From contig VCJN01002427.1 in assembly GCA_006384855.1 (NCBI GenBank), positions 124,001 through 188,000 of the forward strand: a stretch of 64,000 nucleotides of DNA. The letters are read 5' to 3'. A model generated the notes under the pieces. That model made no database searches, was not told the origin of the DNA, and worked only from the letters and a program-made list of their open reading frames with translations. The translations under genes were made by a program, and so were the position numbers. Shown here piece after piece: positions 1 through 12,300 of this stretch. This stretch comes from Tetraselmis striata. Taxonomy: Eukaryota > Chlorophyta > Chlorodendrophyceae > Chlorodendrales > Chlorodendraceae. How positions within the stretch are numbered: the stretch's first letter is position 1; each line of letters begins with the position of its first letter.

Positions 1-1180
1 AGCTGGAGCTGGCGGGGGAGGCGCCCTCGGCCGCGGGTGGCATGTGGTCCTCCACCACGTGCTCCGTCAGCGGATCGCCCACCAGGAGCTGCCCGTCTGC
101 GGTGACCCTCCGCGACACGGTGCCCTCGCCCGCCGCCACCTTGTTGGCCGACGACCCGGCCCCCATCCCCGGCATCTCCCGCGCGCCCAGCTGCGCCGCG
201 AGCTCGTCCCCGGAGGCGTCACTGCCGGGCGAGAAGCAGCCGCTGAGGAACTCGCGAGGCTGCATGCCGGACGGCTGTTCGGGTGTCACCCCCGCATCCC
301 CGGGCCGGCAGGGGGACGGCGGCGGGGTGACCTCTTCCCCAAACGCCTGCCAACTTCCATCCGTGTCCGCCTTCCCCGCAGGCGCGGGGTTATCCTCCCC
401 TGACAGGCACCTGCTCAGGATCTCCGCCTTGAGCTCACTGGGCAGCGCGCTGTCTGCCGGTCCCTCCCCCTCCGGGCACGGGTTTGCCTCCATGATGGTC
501 TCCAGGCCGGCGGTGAAGGTGCGCGCCAGTCCCGCCTCAGCGCCGAGGTCGTCGCTCGCCGCAGGCGCGCCCTCCGGCGGGGCCGGCGCGGCCACAGAGC
601 TGTCCAGAAGCCCCACGTAGGTACGCACCAGCTCCACAAAGCCGCGGATGTCTGTCGAGGGGTAGCCCGCGACCTCAGGCAGGCTCAGGAGCGCAGGCCA
701 GGAGCGCTCCGGGATGCGCAGGTGCCGGAACACGCGCTGGCACAGCCCCCGTGCCCTGCAGGGGCGACCATCGCGTCAGCGGCAGTGCCTTCCAGGCGAC
801 TAGATCAGCGGGGAAGCGGGGGCAGGCACAAGCATCTACGCACCCCCCCCCCCCCCCTCACACACACACATGCACCCCACGACACACGCCCTGGTGGTGG
901 GATGGTGGGGGGGGGGGAGGGGGGGGTCAGCGGCTGCGGCGCACCGGACGGCGTCCCATCCCCAGAATGTGGCGGTCTCCATGTCGGGTTGCATTTCAAA
1001 GGGGAAGCCGTCGGGGTCGGGGCAGCCCCAGGCGGCCATCACCGACTGGCTCGACCCGCTGCGCAGCTTCTGCATCTTGACGTCGATGAAGGCCGGCACC
1101 CAGTTGTCCACCTGGCTGGAGTGCAGCGCCAGCGTGAAGAGCGCCGCGCTCGCGTACCGCTCCCGGTTGTCTAGCTCCAT
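1..1180 (-). CDS. Unrecognised protein, 5' part (2 exons seen, runs off left edge)
   Basis: Two exons on the minus strand: 1180-945 and 755-1 (continuing past the window). The start is the ATG at 1180 (MELDNRERYASAALF...). The donor is CCG|GTGCGC and the acceptor CTGCAG|GG; the first exon leaves two bases and the second supplies the third, giving ...WDAVR-ARGLCQRVF.... The second exon stays open for about 250 codons. Its first third looks globular (PERSWPALLSLPEVAGY, then a helix-like stretch near GFVELVRTYVGLLD); the rest is Gly/Pro/Ala/Glu-rich and probably disordered. The 189-bp intron holds a C15 run followed by (CA)n. I do not recognise the family; no signal peptide or membrane span is visible. 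That it is a gene is fairly sure from the matched splice phases; its function is unknown. Confidence 0.6.
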
Positions 1181-4100
1181 CGCGCCACGTTCGTCCACCC
1201 GACCGTTTCCGTGAACCGCGGGTAGCGTACTGGTAACTGGCAGCCTGCGGGCCGGCGGGTGCTGCCAGCTGTAAGCCCCTCTACTCGCGGGTGCCGCTCG
1301 CTCGCGGCGCTTTGCCGAGCTGTGCTGACCCGCCGCCTCTCGACCACGCGACCCCACAGCGTCGGCGTCGACGCCTGCCTACTAGTGGTCGGGCACCGGG
1401 CACCGGGCCACGACACGCCGGCGAACAGCTGGCGCTTGGGTGTGGTTGACAGGAAAGGTGTGCTCGCTACTGGCAGTGCTGGAGCCGCGCAGGTAGCGAC
1501 CAGGTGGCAATCGGCGTTGCTTATTGCGCCGCTTCGCGATTCGGGCCGAGGGGAGCGGCCGGGGCGCGCGCGCGAGGGGCTGCGCGCGCGCGATAGTAGT
1601 TCACTTTCCTCTCATACACCAGCCCACATAAGTATTCTCACATAGAAAGCGCCGCGTGGTGACGTTGACGCCCAAGCAATATGATGCTTTGAGTCCATGG
1701 GGCTTTGTGTAGTTATAATCGCTACAGTATGCAAGCTCGCCACGCCGAGAAGGCGGCCGTCTCTTCCGATTGTAGGGCCAGGTCTTGAACTTACTATGCG
1801 AATTTTTTTCGCAATATGGCTTTCTCAAGCACACGGGCAGCGCCAAAAGAGCTTGACAAGACGGACGATGCCTAGGCCCTAGGCCCTATAGGGGGTACGG
1901 GAGCAACATGTTGGCAATGATGAATAAGTAGCCATCCACTGCGCCACCTATGTGCGCGCGCTCCCGTGGGTGGGGGCGGATATGTAATATTAGATATATG
2001 AGGTACTGATATTTTAAATTTCAAATATGTGATGCATGGAACATACAGAACAATTGGCGAGTTTGACGGGAGTTTGAGCTCAAGGCATCCATGCACTTTG
2101 TCATTGCAAGGCATGGCGGCGGTTCTCACATACTAGCATAAACCGTAGTGCGAGACTGCCAATTAATATTGTAGACATTACGTAAACCTTGCAAGCACTT
2201 GCGATGATGTGCAAACGGGTAGTAACATCAAGTTCGAAGGTGCATTAAAGATGACCACGCGCGCGTTGTATCCTATGCCTCGCTAAAAAGGTGAAAGTCG
2301 CATTTAAAGTCCTTACGACTATATATATGAGTGCGTACGTACGTATATCACCCGCACCGTGGGCTGAAAACTGGTTTGTGAGCTTGTCCTCTCCCCAATA
2401 AAACTCTCAAAAAAATGCGGCAAGCAATGCGACGTGTGTATCTTCAAGGCTTAAAGTATGTGTTGTGGACCATGCCCCAAGGGTCAAAGACGAAAAATGG
2501 TGGCGCGGTCGCCATGACGTGAAGCGGCACGCGCCACTCGATATCTCGATAAAAGGTCCTCGCACCCGCACCCGCAAGCGTCATGCGTGAAGTGGAAAAT
2601 AACATGCCCCATGATGTGCCCCCACCCAGTCACAGTGAGGTTGTTTGTTAGAATTACAGGGGGAAGGGGGTAAGTTTTCTGAACAATTCCAGCATTTTAT
2701 ATGTGTTTTCAGATGGGATCAAATTATAATAAGCGCAACCGCCTTCAGTGCGATGCCTATACTTTACGCCTCTCTGTACGGGATCTCAATAATTGAATGC
2801 ACTTCTACAGTTCAAATTCTGACAACCAAATGGCGCCCATTAGTTTTGTTTTTGGTGATTGCGACATTCACGGTTGCAAGGCGGTGAACACCCAAGTTGT
2901 GTGTGGCATGCAACTCGCTACCTCGTCAAATAAGATGCCCCCGCACCATGCGTGCAAGCAGCGCCGAATCAAAGCATGTGGGTAGTTGATATTTCATGTA
3001 TCGTCTCGGCAGCCATGCTAGGGAACGCCGTCCAGAATAATAACCCCCCAATATTGGTGTGTCACTTTCCCATGCGCTCAAACCAAAGCAGTCACAGTTT
3101 CTGTTATTATCGTCATGCACCCACCAGCATGCTTGCCGCACTTATATTCTCTGTCGACCTAGCAAGCGCCCATTACACGCCACACACATGTTGAATTGTC
3201 CCTAGCGCGTCGTGGCATAGTTTCCACACTTCACCTGGGAAATCCTTGCTCGTCATAATAGTTGCAACGACGTAGTCCCTACGTATTTTGGTCGTTTATC
3301 CTCTACAAACGGCATGCAATCGAAATTGTATCCGGTAAGACAAGCATTATACACTTTTGTGGATAACATAGCATCGCCAAAAGCAAAAGCTAATAACAAA
3401 GTAAATTATGGGCACTATCATCACAAACCGCCCAATACGTGGGGCGTTACAATACTCGGCGCAGCCTTGCACGGTGGAGGTAGGGTGCAATAAATCCGAC
3501 CGGTGGGCTGCGTTACAATCCAATAGGTGGGCTGCGCGGGAAGCCGGGAAGCCGCCCTCGGGCGGTGGCCTCGGCCATGAGCTTAGGCAGGTGGTTGCCG
3601 CGCCGCCGCGCGTCGGGCGATCCGGCACGGGTGTGCTACACAAGATCAGCGAGCATACGGATAGCGGTGCATGGGGGTGTTATTTCCATCAGTCTCGAAG
3701 TCCGGGGCGTCCGGGGACACTGGGAGCGGCAGCTCAATATGCGAGGGCTGATCTCAGCAGCACGGCGCCAGGGCAGATCGACTTGGCCGCTAGGCCGCGA
3801 CCGGTGGACCGCAGCCATGGAGCAGGCTGTGACTTCCCGGGGACGATAAACGGCGGGAACATGCGCAAAAACTGTGACCACGTGATCATGGGTTGCTGCG
3901 GCGGCCGAGCTAGCACGTACAAGCTATTGGCGCCCACACACGCGCGTAATCCCCAGTGCGGCTCTCGTGTCGCGTACCGACCACTGATGTAAAATTATTA
4001 CATGTTATGCAACATAGCCACGTGGGGAAAATAGCTACATTCGATTGTTTTTGGTCCAATCCACGACGTCGTAAATTGTCCCACGAAAATGGTACAAGTT

Positions 4101-5005
4101 ACGGGGCCGCGGGCGAAGTCGTATATAAATACAGCGCACAATACTGAGTATCGTGCGCGACTGCGCAGCCACCAACCGCCACCCTGCGCACGCAAGTGGG
4201 GATGCCGGACAGTCAAGCCTCTCCATCACCACCAAGACTGCCTAGAACCCAAGCCGGGGCGTGGCAGATAAGCATATACCGAGAAACGGACTCATGTGAT
4301 TCTCGCCGCGGCGTAGAGAGGCACGAAAGATCGGCGCATGGCGACCCATCTAGCGGTGTCGGCTGTCACGGCAAGAACAGCAAAGTAGAAGTGATGGGGT
4401 GTGATGACTCGCAGACCCACCCGCCAGACTTAGGACGGAGAGATACATTGCAAACGGGGCTGCCGGGAACGCAGAAGTGCCGGAGTTCTAGCATGTGTAG
4501 CAATCTGACAAGCCGTGCCCGCCCTATGACTATCCCAACAATGCCACCTCCCATGGCAGTCCCATCAACAAACTGCCAGCAACCGCCGTCGATTAGATGG
4601 TGGAGACCTCACAGCCGCCCCTGATCAAAACCGCAAGGGGGCTAGTTTCGAGTGATGGGCGTTGGATGCGCAGGGCAGCGGCGCTGGGACGCGGGGCGGA
4701 ATTGCTGGGCACCATAACTTTTGTCGATTACAGTTACCATCTAAACGCAAATTGAGCTAGTAGTGCAGGGTCATTGTGTTATATGTGCACCACACATACT
4801 GCCCCACATCATGTGAGGACATGCCAAACCGGGATAAATGTTGGTCTCTGTCACTATGTCCGGATCACCATAGAAGCAGCACACCTTCTCCTCGATGTGG
4901 CTTTATTAGCGCTACATGTAAGGCTTGCTCTGCCACGCACTAGTACCGAGGGGGGACACTATCACCATGTATGCGCTTAGCTACATGCAGTCGGCACACA
5001 ACGTC

Positions 5006-5150
5006 TGTGAGATCCAGCACCGAAGGTGTGGGTCACCTCCAAAAGTACTGCACTTCCCCAACATATACGTGGCACACATCGAGGGTGAGATCCGGCACCG
5101 AAGGTGTGGGTCACCTCCAAAAGTACTGCACTTCCCCAACATATACGTGG
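5006..5150. repeat. Tandem duplication, 78-bp period, two copies
   Basis: A block of about 66 bp starting GTGAGATCC(A/G)GCACCG and ending ACATATACGTGG occurs at about 5006-5072 and again at 5084-5150, an exact 78-bp offset with a single difference seen in the shared block. Because 78 is a multiple of three, any open frame across it also repeats, but I see no other sign of coding. The near-identity points to a recent duplication. Confidence 0.85.
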
Positions 5151-5559
5151 TTGTCATGCTTCCCCACAACTTCTCACTTTCCAGCCGGCCCTTAACACCG
5201 GGCGAAGTATTGCGTATGTACTAAATCCGGGCGAGCCGGCGCGGCTATTGGTACTGGTCGGGTGATTCTCCTGCGGAACGGTGGAGCGTCCGACGACCGG
5301 ACCACCCACCACTACCAGGCCATTTGCCGGCTTGCGCCCACAGTGGCATGAAGAGCATCCCCCCCCCCAGGAGGACACCACTACAGCCACCATGGACACC
5401 GACAGATATGGGGAGCAACATGTCTCCGGGGCGGGCACTTTTTTATCGCGTTGCGGGGCGGCAGAGTACAACAACTAGCGATCCGCACAATCGCAACTGC
5501 AAAAAACCTTCGCGGGCGCCCAACTCCAACCAGTAACCCGCCGCCACATACGTGTACTG

Positions 5560-6400
5560 CAACGCCGATCCCACCTTCTCCTAACCGGTCTCCCTGCCGG
5601 CACGGACGATGCCGGCCACGTGGCCCTACTGTTCGGCGACCTAAGGGCCCAACATCAAGCGATGGACGAAGAGTCGTGCGGTCGTAATGTGACGAATCTG
5701 ATCCGCACCCTCAGCCCCAAAATCGGTGTCCAAATCCTACCAGCAGACGTCCGGATGATCACTCGCCGCCCCTCCAAACCCGCCACCGCTGACCCAACCG
5801 GATTGAGTGGCACCAAGCTTCCCACTACCACTGGGTCCGTCGTCCTGCGCTTGGCCCGCCGAGAAACGGTTGCTAGCCTTCTGCAGACCCAATGGACGGG
5901 AGAGGGCACAACGATCCTCGACCGCCAGGGCCGTCGCTGCTCCACCCGCCTGCTCGGAGCGCCACACCTCGACGACATCGAGCGACCGGTACATCAGGTG
6001 TGTCTCCGCCCCCCCTCGTTCATGGGCCTCACATAGGCCGATATGTGGCCTGGCGGAGGGCCTCCTATCGGCGTACGACCAACGAACCCCAACCCGGCGA
6101 AGCGGCGGTAGACCAACTAGCGGCAACGCCAACATGCAACCCAGCACGGGCCGGCGTGAGGGCCTGGGCCGAGTACGAGGCCGACCCCGACGCAGACGAC
6201 GCCGTTATCTGCCCACCGACCTGCACCCTACTGGCCCTTCTGGAGGTCCGCGAGGTGTGGAAGTCTCGCCGCTCGGCCGACTCGGTGCGACTCGAACTCC
6301 TTGATCCCGAAGCGGCGCGACTACTACGGGATGCGTGCCCGACGCCGTACTGGCGCTGCCGTTTGGCGACGAAACGCAGTTCTTCCGATGCGCACTGATC
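5560..6400 (+). pseudogene. GC-rich block with broken open frames, possible decayed retroelement ORF
   Basis: This block is more GC-rich than its surroundings and holds two overlapping plus-strand frames, about 5620-6036 and 5892-6398. Translations are rich in Arg/Pro/Ala but include plausible stretches such as SVVLRLARRETVASLLQ and, in the other frame, ARAGVRAWAEYEADPDADD. No splice junction joins the two in phase. It could be a frameshifted remnant of a non-LTR element's first ORF or of a host gene. No domain was recognised, so this is a weak call based on composition and frame length only. Confidence 0.25.
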
Positions 6401-8309
6401 GAGCTATGATCCATGGAGCTTGAAGTCCATGCTGCCGGAGTTCAAGACTATGCGGTGCCTTTATACTTAACTTGGGCTTCCGTCCTTGTGTCACGGTGTA
6501 CGATACAGAAGTAGCCATGAATGATGTCCTCTCCCCTATCTTGCAATGGTGATACATGTTGTACCTACATGGAAGCAGTGCAACAATCTCATTAATCATA
6601 ATCAACGGACATGACAAATCGTTTTCGACCGCATGTAAGAATTGAATCGTATCCTCTCCATCGATTTCACAAAAGATTAATTTTGCTAGCGCGGCCGGGG
6701 CAGCGGGGCGGCAACTCGCATCATGGTACGCAGTAGGCGGTTCACATGGCACTAGAAAGTTGCGTATATGCCCGGAACATGCTGCGTTAAGATTATTTCC
6801 TATGACGTGCTAAATGGGGGGTAGATGGGGGTGCGTGGGGCGGGGGGAGGGGGATCACTCGATGGCAGCATGGGAGCCGAGCCCCGCCTCATATGCGCGC
6901 TTCCATGCCGGCTCAGGCTCTAGTGTGCCAATTCCTTGATAGTACTTATCCATCACCTCTGCCCATGCCGCCCTATGGACGGGGGCGGCTGAGGTGCCTG
7001 GCTCCACGGCGGCGCCCCTGCAGCCCGGTCCCGTGCCCTCAAACAGTTGGGTTTGAATATTTAGATTGACGATTTTGCACATTCCTTGCCATGGCCATAA
7101 TAGCCATACGGCATTGCAGAACTCAGGGAATAAGGTGACTGTATAATCATGCATCCTACTACGTGAGGGTTGTCCTTGAAAATCTTTACGTGTTCGCCAG
7201 TTTCCATCTGGTTGCACGCAACCATGTCACGATTACACGTGAAACTTCGCCGCTTCTTTACCCAGTGTCATATGAGTGTGAGACTGTTCTGAAGACCTAC
7301 TTCCAAATTGTGATTGGGCTGCATACACACGAGAAAGATGTCAAGCCTCAGAGGGCGAAGCTTCCATTCAAACAACTTCCAGACATTACAGTGAAGCAGC
7401 TACATTTTGGCCCTATATGTATTGGTGCAGAGTCACCTTTGAAGAAAGCTCCCCATTCTTGATGTGGGTTAGAAATAGCGCCCATATGAATGCATTTAGG
7501 ACATAAGACCGTCGGCATTAATGCATTGCTCTGAAAAAGAAAGACAGTTGAGCCGATATTACCTTGAGGTTACGATCTTGGCACTCTTCCTACCGATCCG
7601 CCACCCCACTTTTGTCTCGCCATCCAGCTCCACCACTACCATCACAACATTTTTATCCCTGCTTGGGTTGTTTGTGATTCTTTTCAGGCGAAACAAGCAG
7701 TAGTTTGCCGTCACAACGTTGGCAAGTCTTTGCATATGGGGAGAGACAACTTCCTGTCATGCTTCGACACAGCACAAACATTGCTGCGCGATAGACAACA
7801 CGTGCAATACCCGCATGAAGCAGCGCGGCAATGGACCTTAGTTTGGAAACACCTACGTCCTCATTACCCACCGGGGAAATTTGCATCTTGTGAATTTAAC
7901 CAATAAGGGTGTCCGACATATCTGCGTCCGGCGGCATACCGAACAATCCATGAGTCACCGTGCCACTACCGGAAAAGTGCCTCAAGCGCAAGACCGCAAT
8001 AAGGCAGGCGGACAGACGACGGACTAGCGCTAGGGTGCATGTACATATCCGGCAATATGAAGAGTTGCATGTCAATAGGATGCGGCAGTGAGTCGTTGGG
8101 TGTTGCATCAGTCGGGTTGGTGGCGGCTGTGAACTAATAAAATAAGCCCCGAGGGGAGTGCCTATGTCGTTGCTTGAAGGCGCCGCCCCCGCGTGAGCGG
8201 GAGCCTCCCCATAAAACGGTGCCCAGCCTCAATTGATGCGACTTGTGTCTCAGCGCGTCCAGTGACGTTTTCACGGTTACTATGGATCAAATGTAGAGCG
8301 TGAAGTCCT

Positions 8310-8420
8310 TCCCTAAACTGCGGTATTCCGAGGCGCATCCCAGGTATTTTTTAATGGACCGCCGGCGGTATTCCTTGGCGCACCCGTGGTATTCTTTGGC
8401 GCACTCGAGGTATTCCGTGG
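8310..8420. repeat. Short imperfect tandem repeats around GGTATTCC-GCGCA
   Basis: Four or five copies of a unit of about 25-30 bp built on GGTATTCC(T/G)(T/A)GGCGCA(C/T)CC occur in a row, for example near 8321, 8369, 8390 and 8410. The copies are diverged. No coding role is evident. Confidence 0.6.
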
Positions 8421-9393
8421 ATGTGTTTTGAGCTGCCGGTATAATTAAGGGATACAGGTGAGGGTATCCGCGCGCGATTGCGCGCGCGATCGCGCGCCGG
8501 CCCCAGCCACTCGACATCCAGCAGCCCAAGCGCAGATCCGCATGCCGCCGCATTCCGCGGCGTACCGCCCGCTCGGGCGCTCACATGCTCAACTACGTTT
8601 ACGTAACGTTACGATATCAAACAGGCGCGGCGACAACACCTATACGCCGTCCAGACGGCTGATTGGTTTTGACCTTGGACGTCGGTGGACTTCGTCCCAC
8701 TGCCGAGGCCTTGAGTTGCGCTGGCCGCCAGACGATGGCCTCTGGGAGGTGAGCTTTACGGGCGTACGGGCGTCGTGAAAACACTGAAGTGAACTACAAA
8801 AAGGCTAGTAATAAATCCAACCTTAAAAGCAATACTAACGGATCAACACAGCAGGAAGTACAGGTAGCCGCCTAAAAGCAGCCCGCGTCCACTGCTGGTA
8901 CGTACAGTGCGGCGAACGGCGTACCGGTACCAAAGAGCGCATCCCGCAGCCAGTGCGGCTTTTGGCTGTGTGACGATGCAGACCCGCCGTTCGGACGGAG
9001 TGGGCAGCCTCTGCGGTAGGAGCGTGAATTTGGGAGGCAACGGCGGAGGAGAGGGGGAAGGGGGTGTTGAACCAAGCTCGTAGCCGCAGGGCCGGGGTTC
9101 TCGTGTGCGGGAGGGACGTGGGGGAGTAGGAAAGTAGGGGCGTTTCTGGGAGCAATCGCGGAAAAGCTTTTGTTGGGAGGTGGGACGCATGCGGTCGCGC
9201 CAGCCGCAAAGGGCTGCTCTTCGACCGTGAAGGTGGGGCCGGTGAGAAAGAGGTCCCATCTTACCACTTCGCGGCTTCGCCGGACATGGCAGGTGGTGGG
9301 AGAAGCCACGACCGAGCCCAGGCGGCGGCATGACGGCGTAGAGCCGTAGAGCCCCTTCGAGGGCAGGACGCCAGGACGCAGGGCGCGTGCAGC

Positions 9394-12300
9394 ATGCGCC
9401 GCACGGCAGCCCGCCGCCGCAACGTAGAAAATCTGCGCCGGCCAGCCGTTATATTCCTGTGGGCGCTGTGCTACTGGGGTGCATGCCCCAGCACTGCAGC
9501 ACAGCCGGCAGCCAGCACAGGTGCCTCCCTCCTCCCCCTCATCCCCTATTATGTTTCTCTGTGTATACTACAGCTGTGGATTCATTCATTCGCTGTCAAC
9601 ACCTGCTGATTGGTATAACCATGCTCCGGTGGCTTTCATATGCCGAGCAACCCGGGGAGGGGAGGGGGGGCGAAACTCTGACATGGCTAGAGGCACCCAT
9701 CACATGCTTGCCTGCATGTTTTCATGGTATGTGCACATAGTATAACAGTTGCCATTCTGCATCCACAGATGATGGCGGCATCGAGCTGGATATCTCAGAG
9801 AATGGACCCGCAGTCCAGTGAGTGCCATCCCCGCCCCCCTTCATACACTACCGGGACCGTTGCTGCTGATGGGGTTTCTTAGCGGCTGCTTGTTGCTGCC
9901 TGTTAACCGCTTGCTGCAGATTCCCGGAGCTGGCTGGCATCGCGCCTGCCAATGCGGCCACGTTGCGGCTTGAGATTGCGCCGGGAGGTGAGGGGCAGCT
10001 CCAAATGGGGACGACAGCAGGGGAGCTGGCGCAGGGCGCTTTGGATGTGCAGCTGACAGGTCCAAATGGTGAGTTGTGGCCGGCGGAGAACGCTTGTTGA
10101 GCATCCATGCGGATTAAGCGGGCAGAGTGGTTGTCGGGTAACAAGCGGAGAAGTGCAGTGTTTGTCGTGGGAGACTTGTCAGTCGCATAGTATGAGCACT
10201 TCGTTAATTGCGGTCGACCTCGTGCAAGGATGCACACCGTGCGCTGAGAATGGGTTCACTGCCTGCGTTGCTGACGGGACGCCGCGAAAATGAACAGGTG
10301 GCCGGGCTTTTATACAAGCCGTGAATGATTCGCTGGTGGAGGGGCCGCACAGCGTGGCGCTCCTGGCGCGCTGGCTTGGTACGGGAGGGGAGGAGCGCCT
10401 GCGCCGATCGGTGCGCGTGGCGATCGAGGACAACGACGAGGGCGCTGCGGGCATACTCATCCTGAAGATGCCCCCTGCCGATCCTGGGCCGGGGCCGCTG
10501 GTTGTTCTCGAGGGCGAGATGGCGGAGGTGTCAGTACAGCTGGCAGCGCCCGCGGACCAGCTGGTGGTGGTGCATGTCGAGGGGCCCGTCCATGACGACC
10601 TGGAGATTACCCCAAAGGAGCTGCTGTTCACGGCCGCCAACTACCACGTCCCTCAGATACTGCGCATCCGTGCCTCGCGCGACGGCATTGACCAGGGCAT
10701 GGGAGCCAGCACCCTCATGCCGCCGCTGGTGCTGCGAGCAGAGAGCCTGACGCCAGCGTACGCTGGGCTACGTGAGGAGATGGACGTTGCACTGGCAGAG
10801 GCAGACATAGCGCAGGTGCTGATTTCCCCTCGCGGGCTTGAGTTGGTGGAGGGCGGGGGCGAGGGACTGGTGGCCATCAGCCTGGCGACCATCCCGACAC
10901 ACATGGTCACCATCTCGCTGGACGACCCGTCAGGCCAGGTCTCCCTCTACCCCAAGGTCCTGGTCTACCTTCCCCACGAGCCGCCGGCCCCACAGGAGGT
11001 CCGCGTCATCGCGCCCCTGGATGGCCTGGCCGCCACAGACCGACGCGTTGACGTGTACCTCAACCCGCAGAGCGCGGACCGCCTGTACGCCAGCTATGGC
11101 GGTGTATTGCGCGTCCAGGTAAGCCAGTAGATGTGACCCAGGGAATGCGGTTGCCTGAATCGGCTGCCTGGTGGCTACCTTTCCTGACCAGTATATGTGG
11201 CAATTTCAGGTGGCGGACAACAGCAGGGTGGGCATGCAGCTGGCGCCCGAGGTGCTGCGCATGGCCGAGGGCACCTCCTCCCAGTTCAGCCTCGCGCTTG
11301 CGAGCCAGCCTCTGGCCACGGTGGTTGTGGGCATCGAATGCGGCAGCCCTGCGGCGCAGCTGAGCACAACCAGTGTGAAATTCAAGCCGGGCGACTGGGC
11401 CGGCAGGGACGCCGACCGCTGGCGGGCGGTCACACTGACGGTTCCGCCGGACGGCGTCGCGCGGGGAACAATCACCTGGGAGTGCCACTTCTCCATTCTC
11501 GAGGCAGTCGACCTGACATACTTCACACTCACAGGTACGTCCTGCTCGAGCCGCCAGGTCACACGGTCGATGCGCCCAATGAGATCCACCCAATCCTGAG
11601 ACCATAGCATGCGGCTTGCCAGCAATACCACCACTGGCCACCATGAACGCTCCGACACGAGTGCTGATCGATGCATAGATGCAACCAGCCATCACCGCAT
11701 TGCTCGGTGGCTCGCCAGCGGCTGACTCTTGTGCCTTGGTGCACCCCTCCTTGCCAGACTTTCCGGTGCTGCGGGTGGATGTGCTGGATGTGGACCTACC
11801 GGCGGTGTGCTTTGGCGCGTGCGAGCTGGATCCCGAGGCGGTGGTCCAGGCCGACTACACCATGCCAGAGCTCTCGTTTGTCAATGGCGTCGATACCAAG
11901 CTCAACTGCACGCTCGCGACGCCGCCGCTGGCTCTCGTGCAGCTGCTTATTTACGAAGTTGACCTCAGCGCCTTGGCGGGCGACCGCAGCCTGACACTGG
12001 AGCCAGAGGACTGGGCCTCAGGCCGCCAGTTCAATCTAATCGCGGTGCCCACGGAGGAGGACGTGATGCGCCTCACCACATTCTGCATTCTGTCCGTCTC
12101 GGAGGACATTCACTACAACGGCATCCGCCGCTGTGTGAGCCTCAACCTCGTGCCGGCAGACCCGGTCCAGGAGGATCCGGACTGCCCGCCGGTTCGCTGG
12201 GGCTGCCCGCCGCCGCGGGCCCCCCCGCGGTCCGACCTTGTGCGCAGCGAGGAAGGCGGCATCGTGTCGGTGGGCATGGGGCTCTCCGTGGCGTTTGGCA

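Larger units (their letters stand above)
1181..9393. other. Intergenic tract, 8.2 kb, no gene recognised
   Basis: No multi-exon gene could be built here on either strand. Open frames are short and overlap in all frames. Base composition changes in blocks: GC-rich near 1200-1600 (probable promoter and 5' leader of the minus-strand gene) and 8840-9390 (upstream of the giant surface-protein gene), mixed elsewhere. A TATA-like sequence lies at 4121-4129 with no recognisable gene after it. Separately listed contents are a 78-bp tandem duplication near 5010-5150, a GC-rich block with longer open frames at 5560-6400, and short imperfect repeats near 8310-8420. Confidence 0.5.

Noticed and set aside
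4196..4624. 142-codon plus-strand frame after a TATA-like box at 4121
   Set aside because: Composition is not coding-like, there is no domain match, and stops interrupt extended reading; the TATA-like word alone is weak evidence.
6855..7217. Minus-strand open frame of 120 codons
   Set aside because: No recognisable domain, no partner exon in phase and overlapping frames on the other strand; kept as intergenic.
8843..9331. Minus-strand frame of 162 codons upstream of the giant surface-protein gene
   Set aside because: Pro/Arg-rich in all frames, as expected of GC-rich promoter DNA; opposed by the strong signal-peptide exon at 9394.
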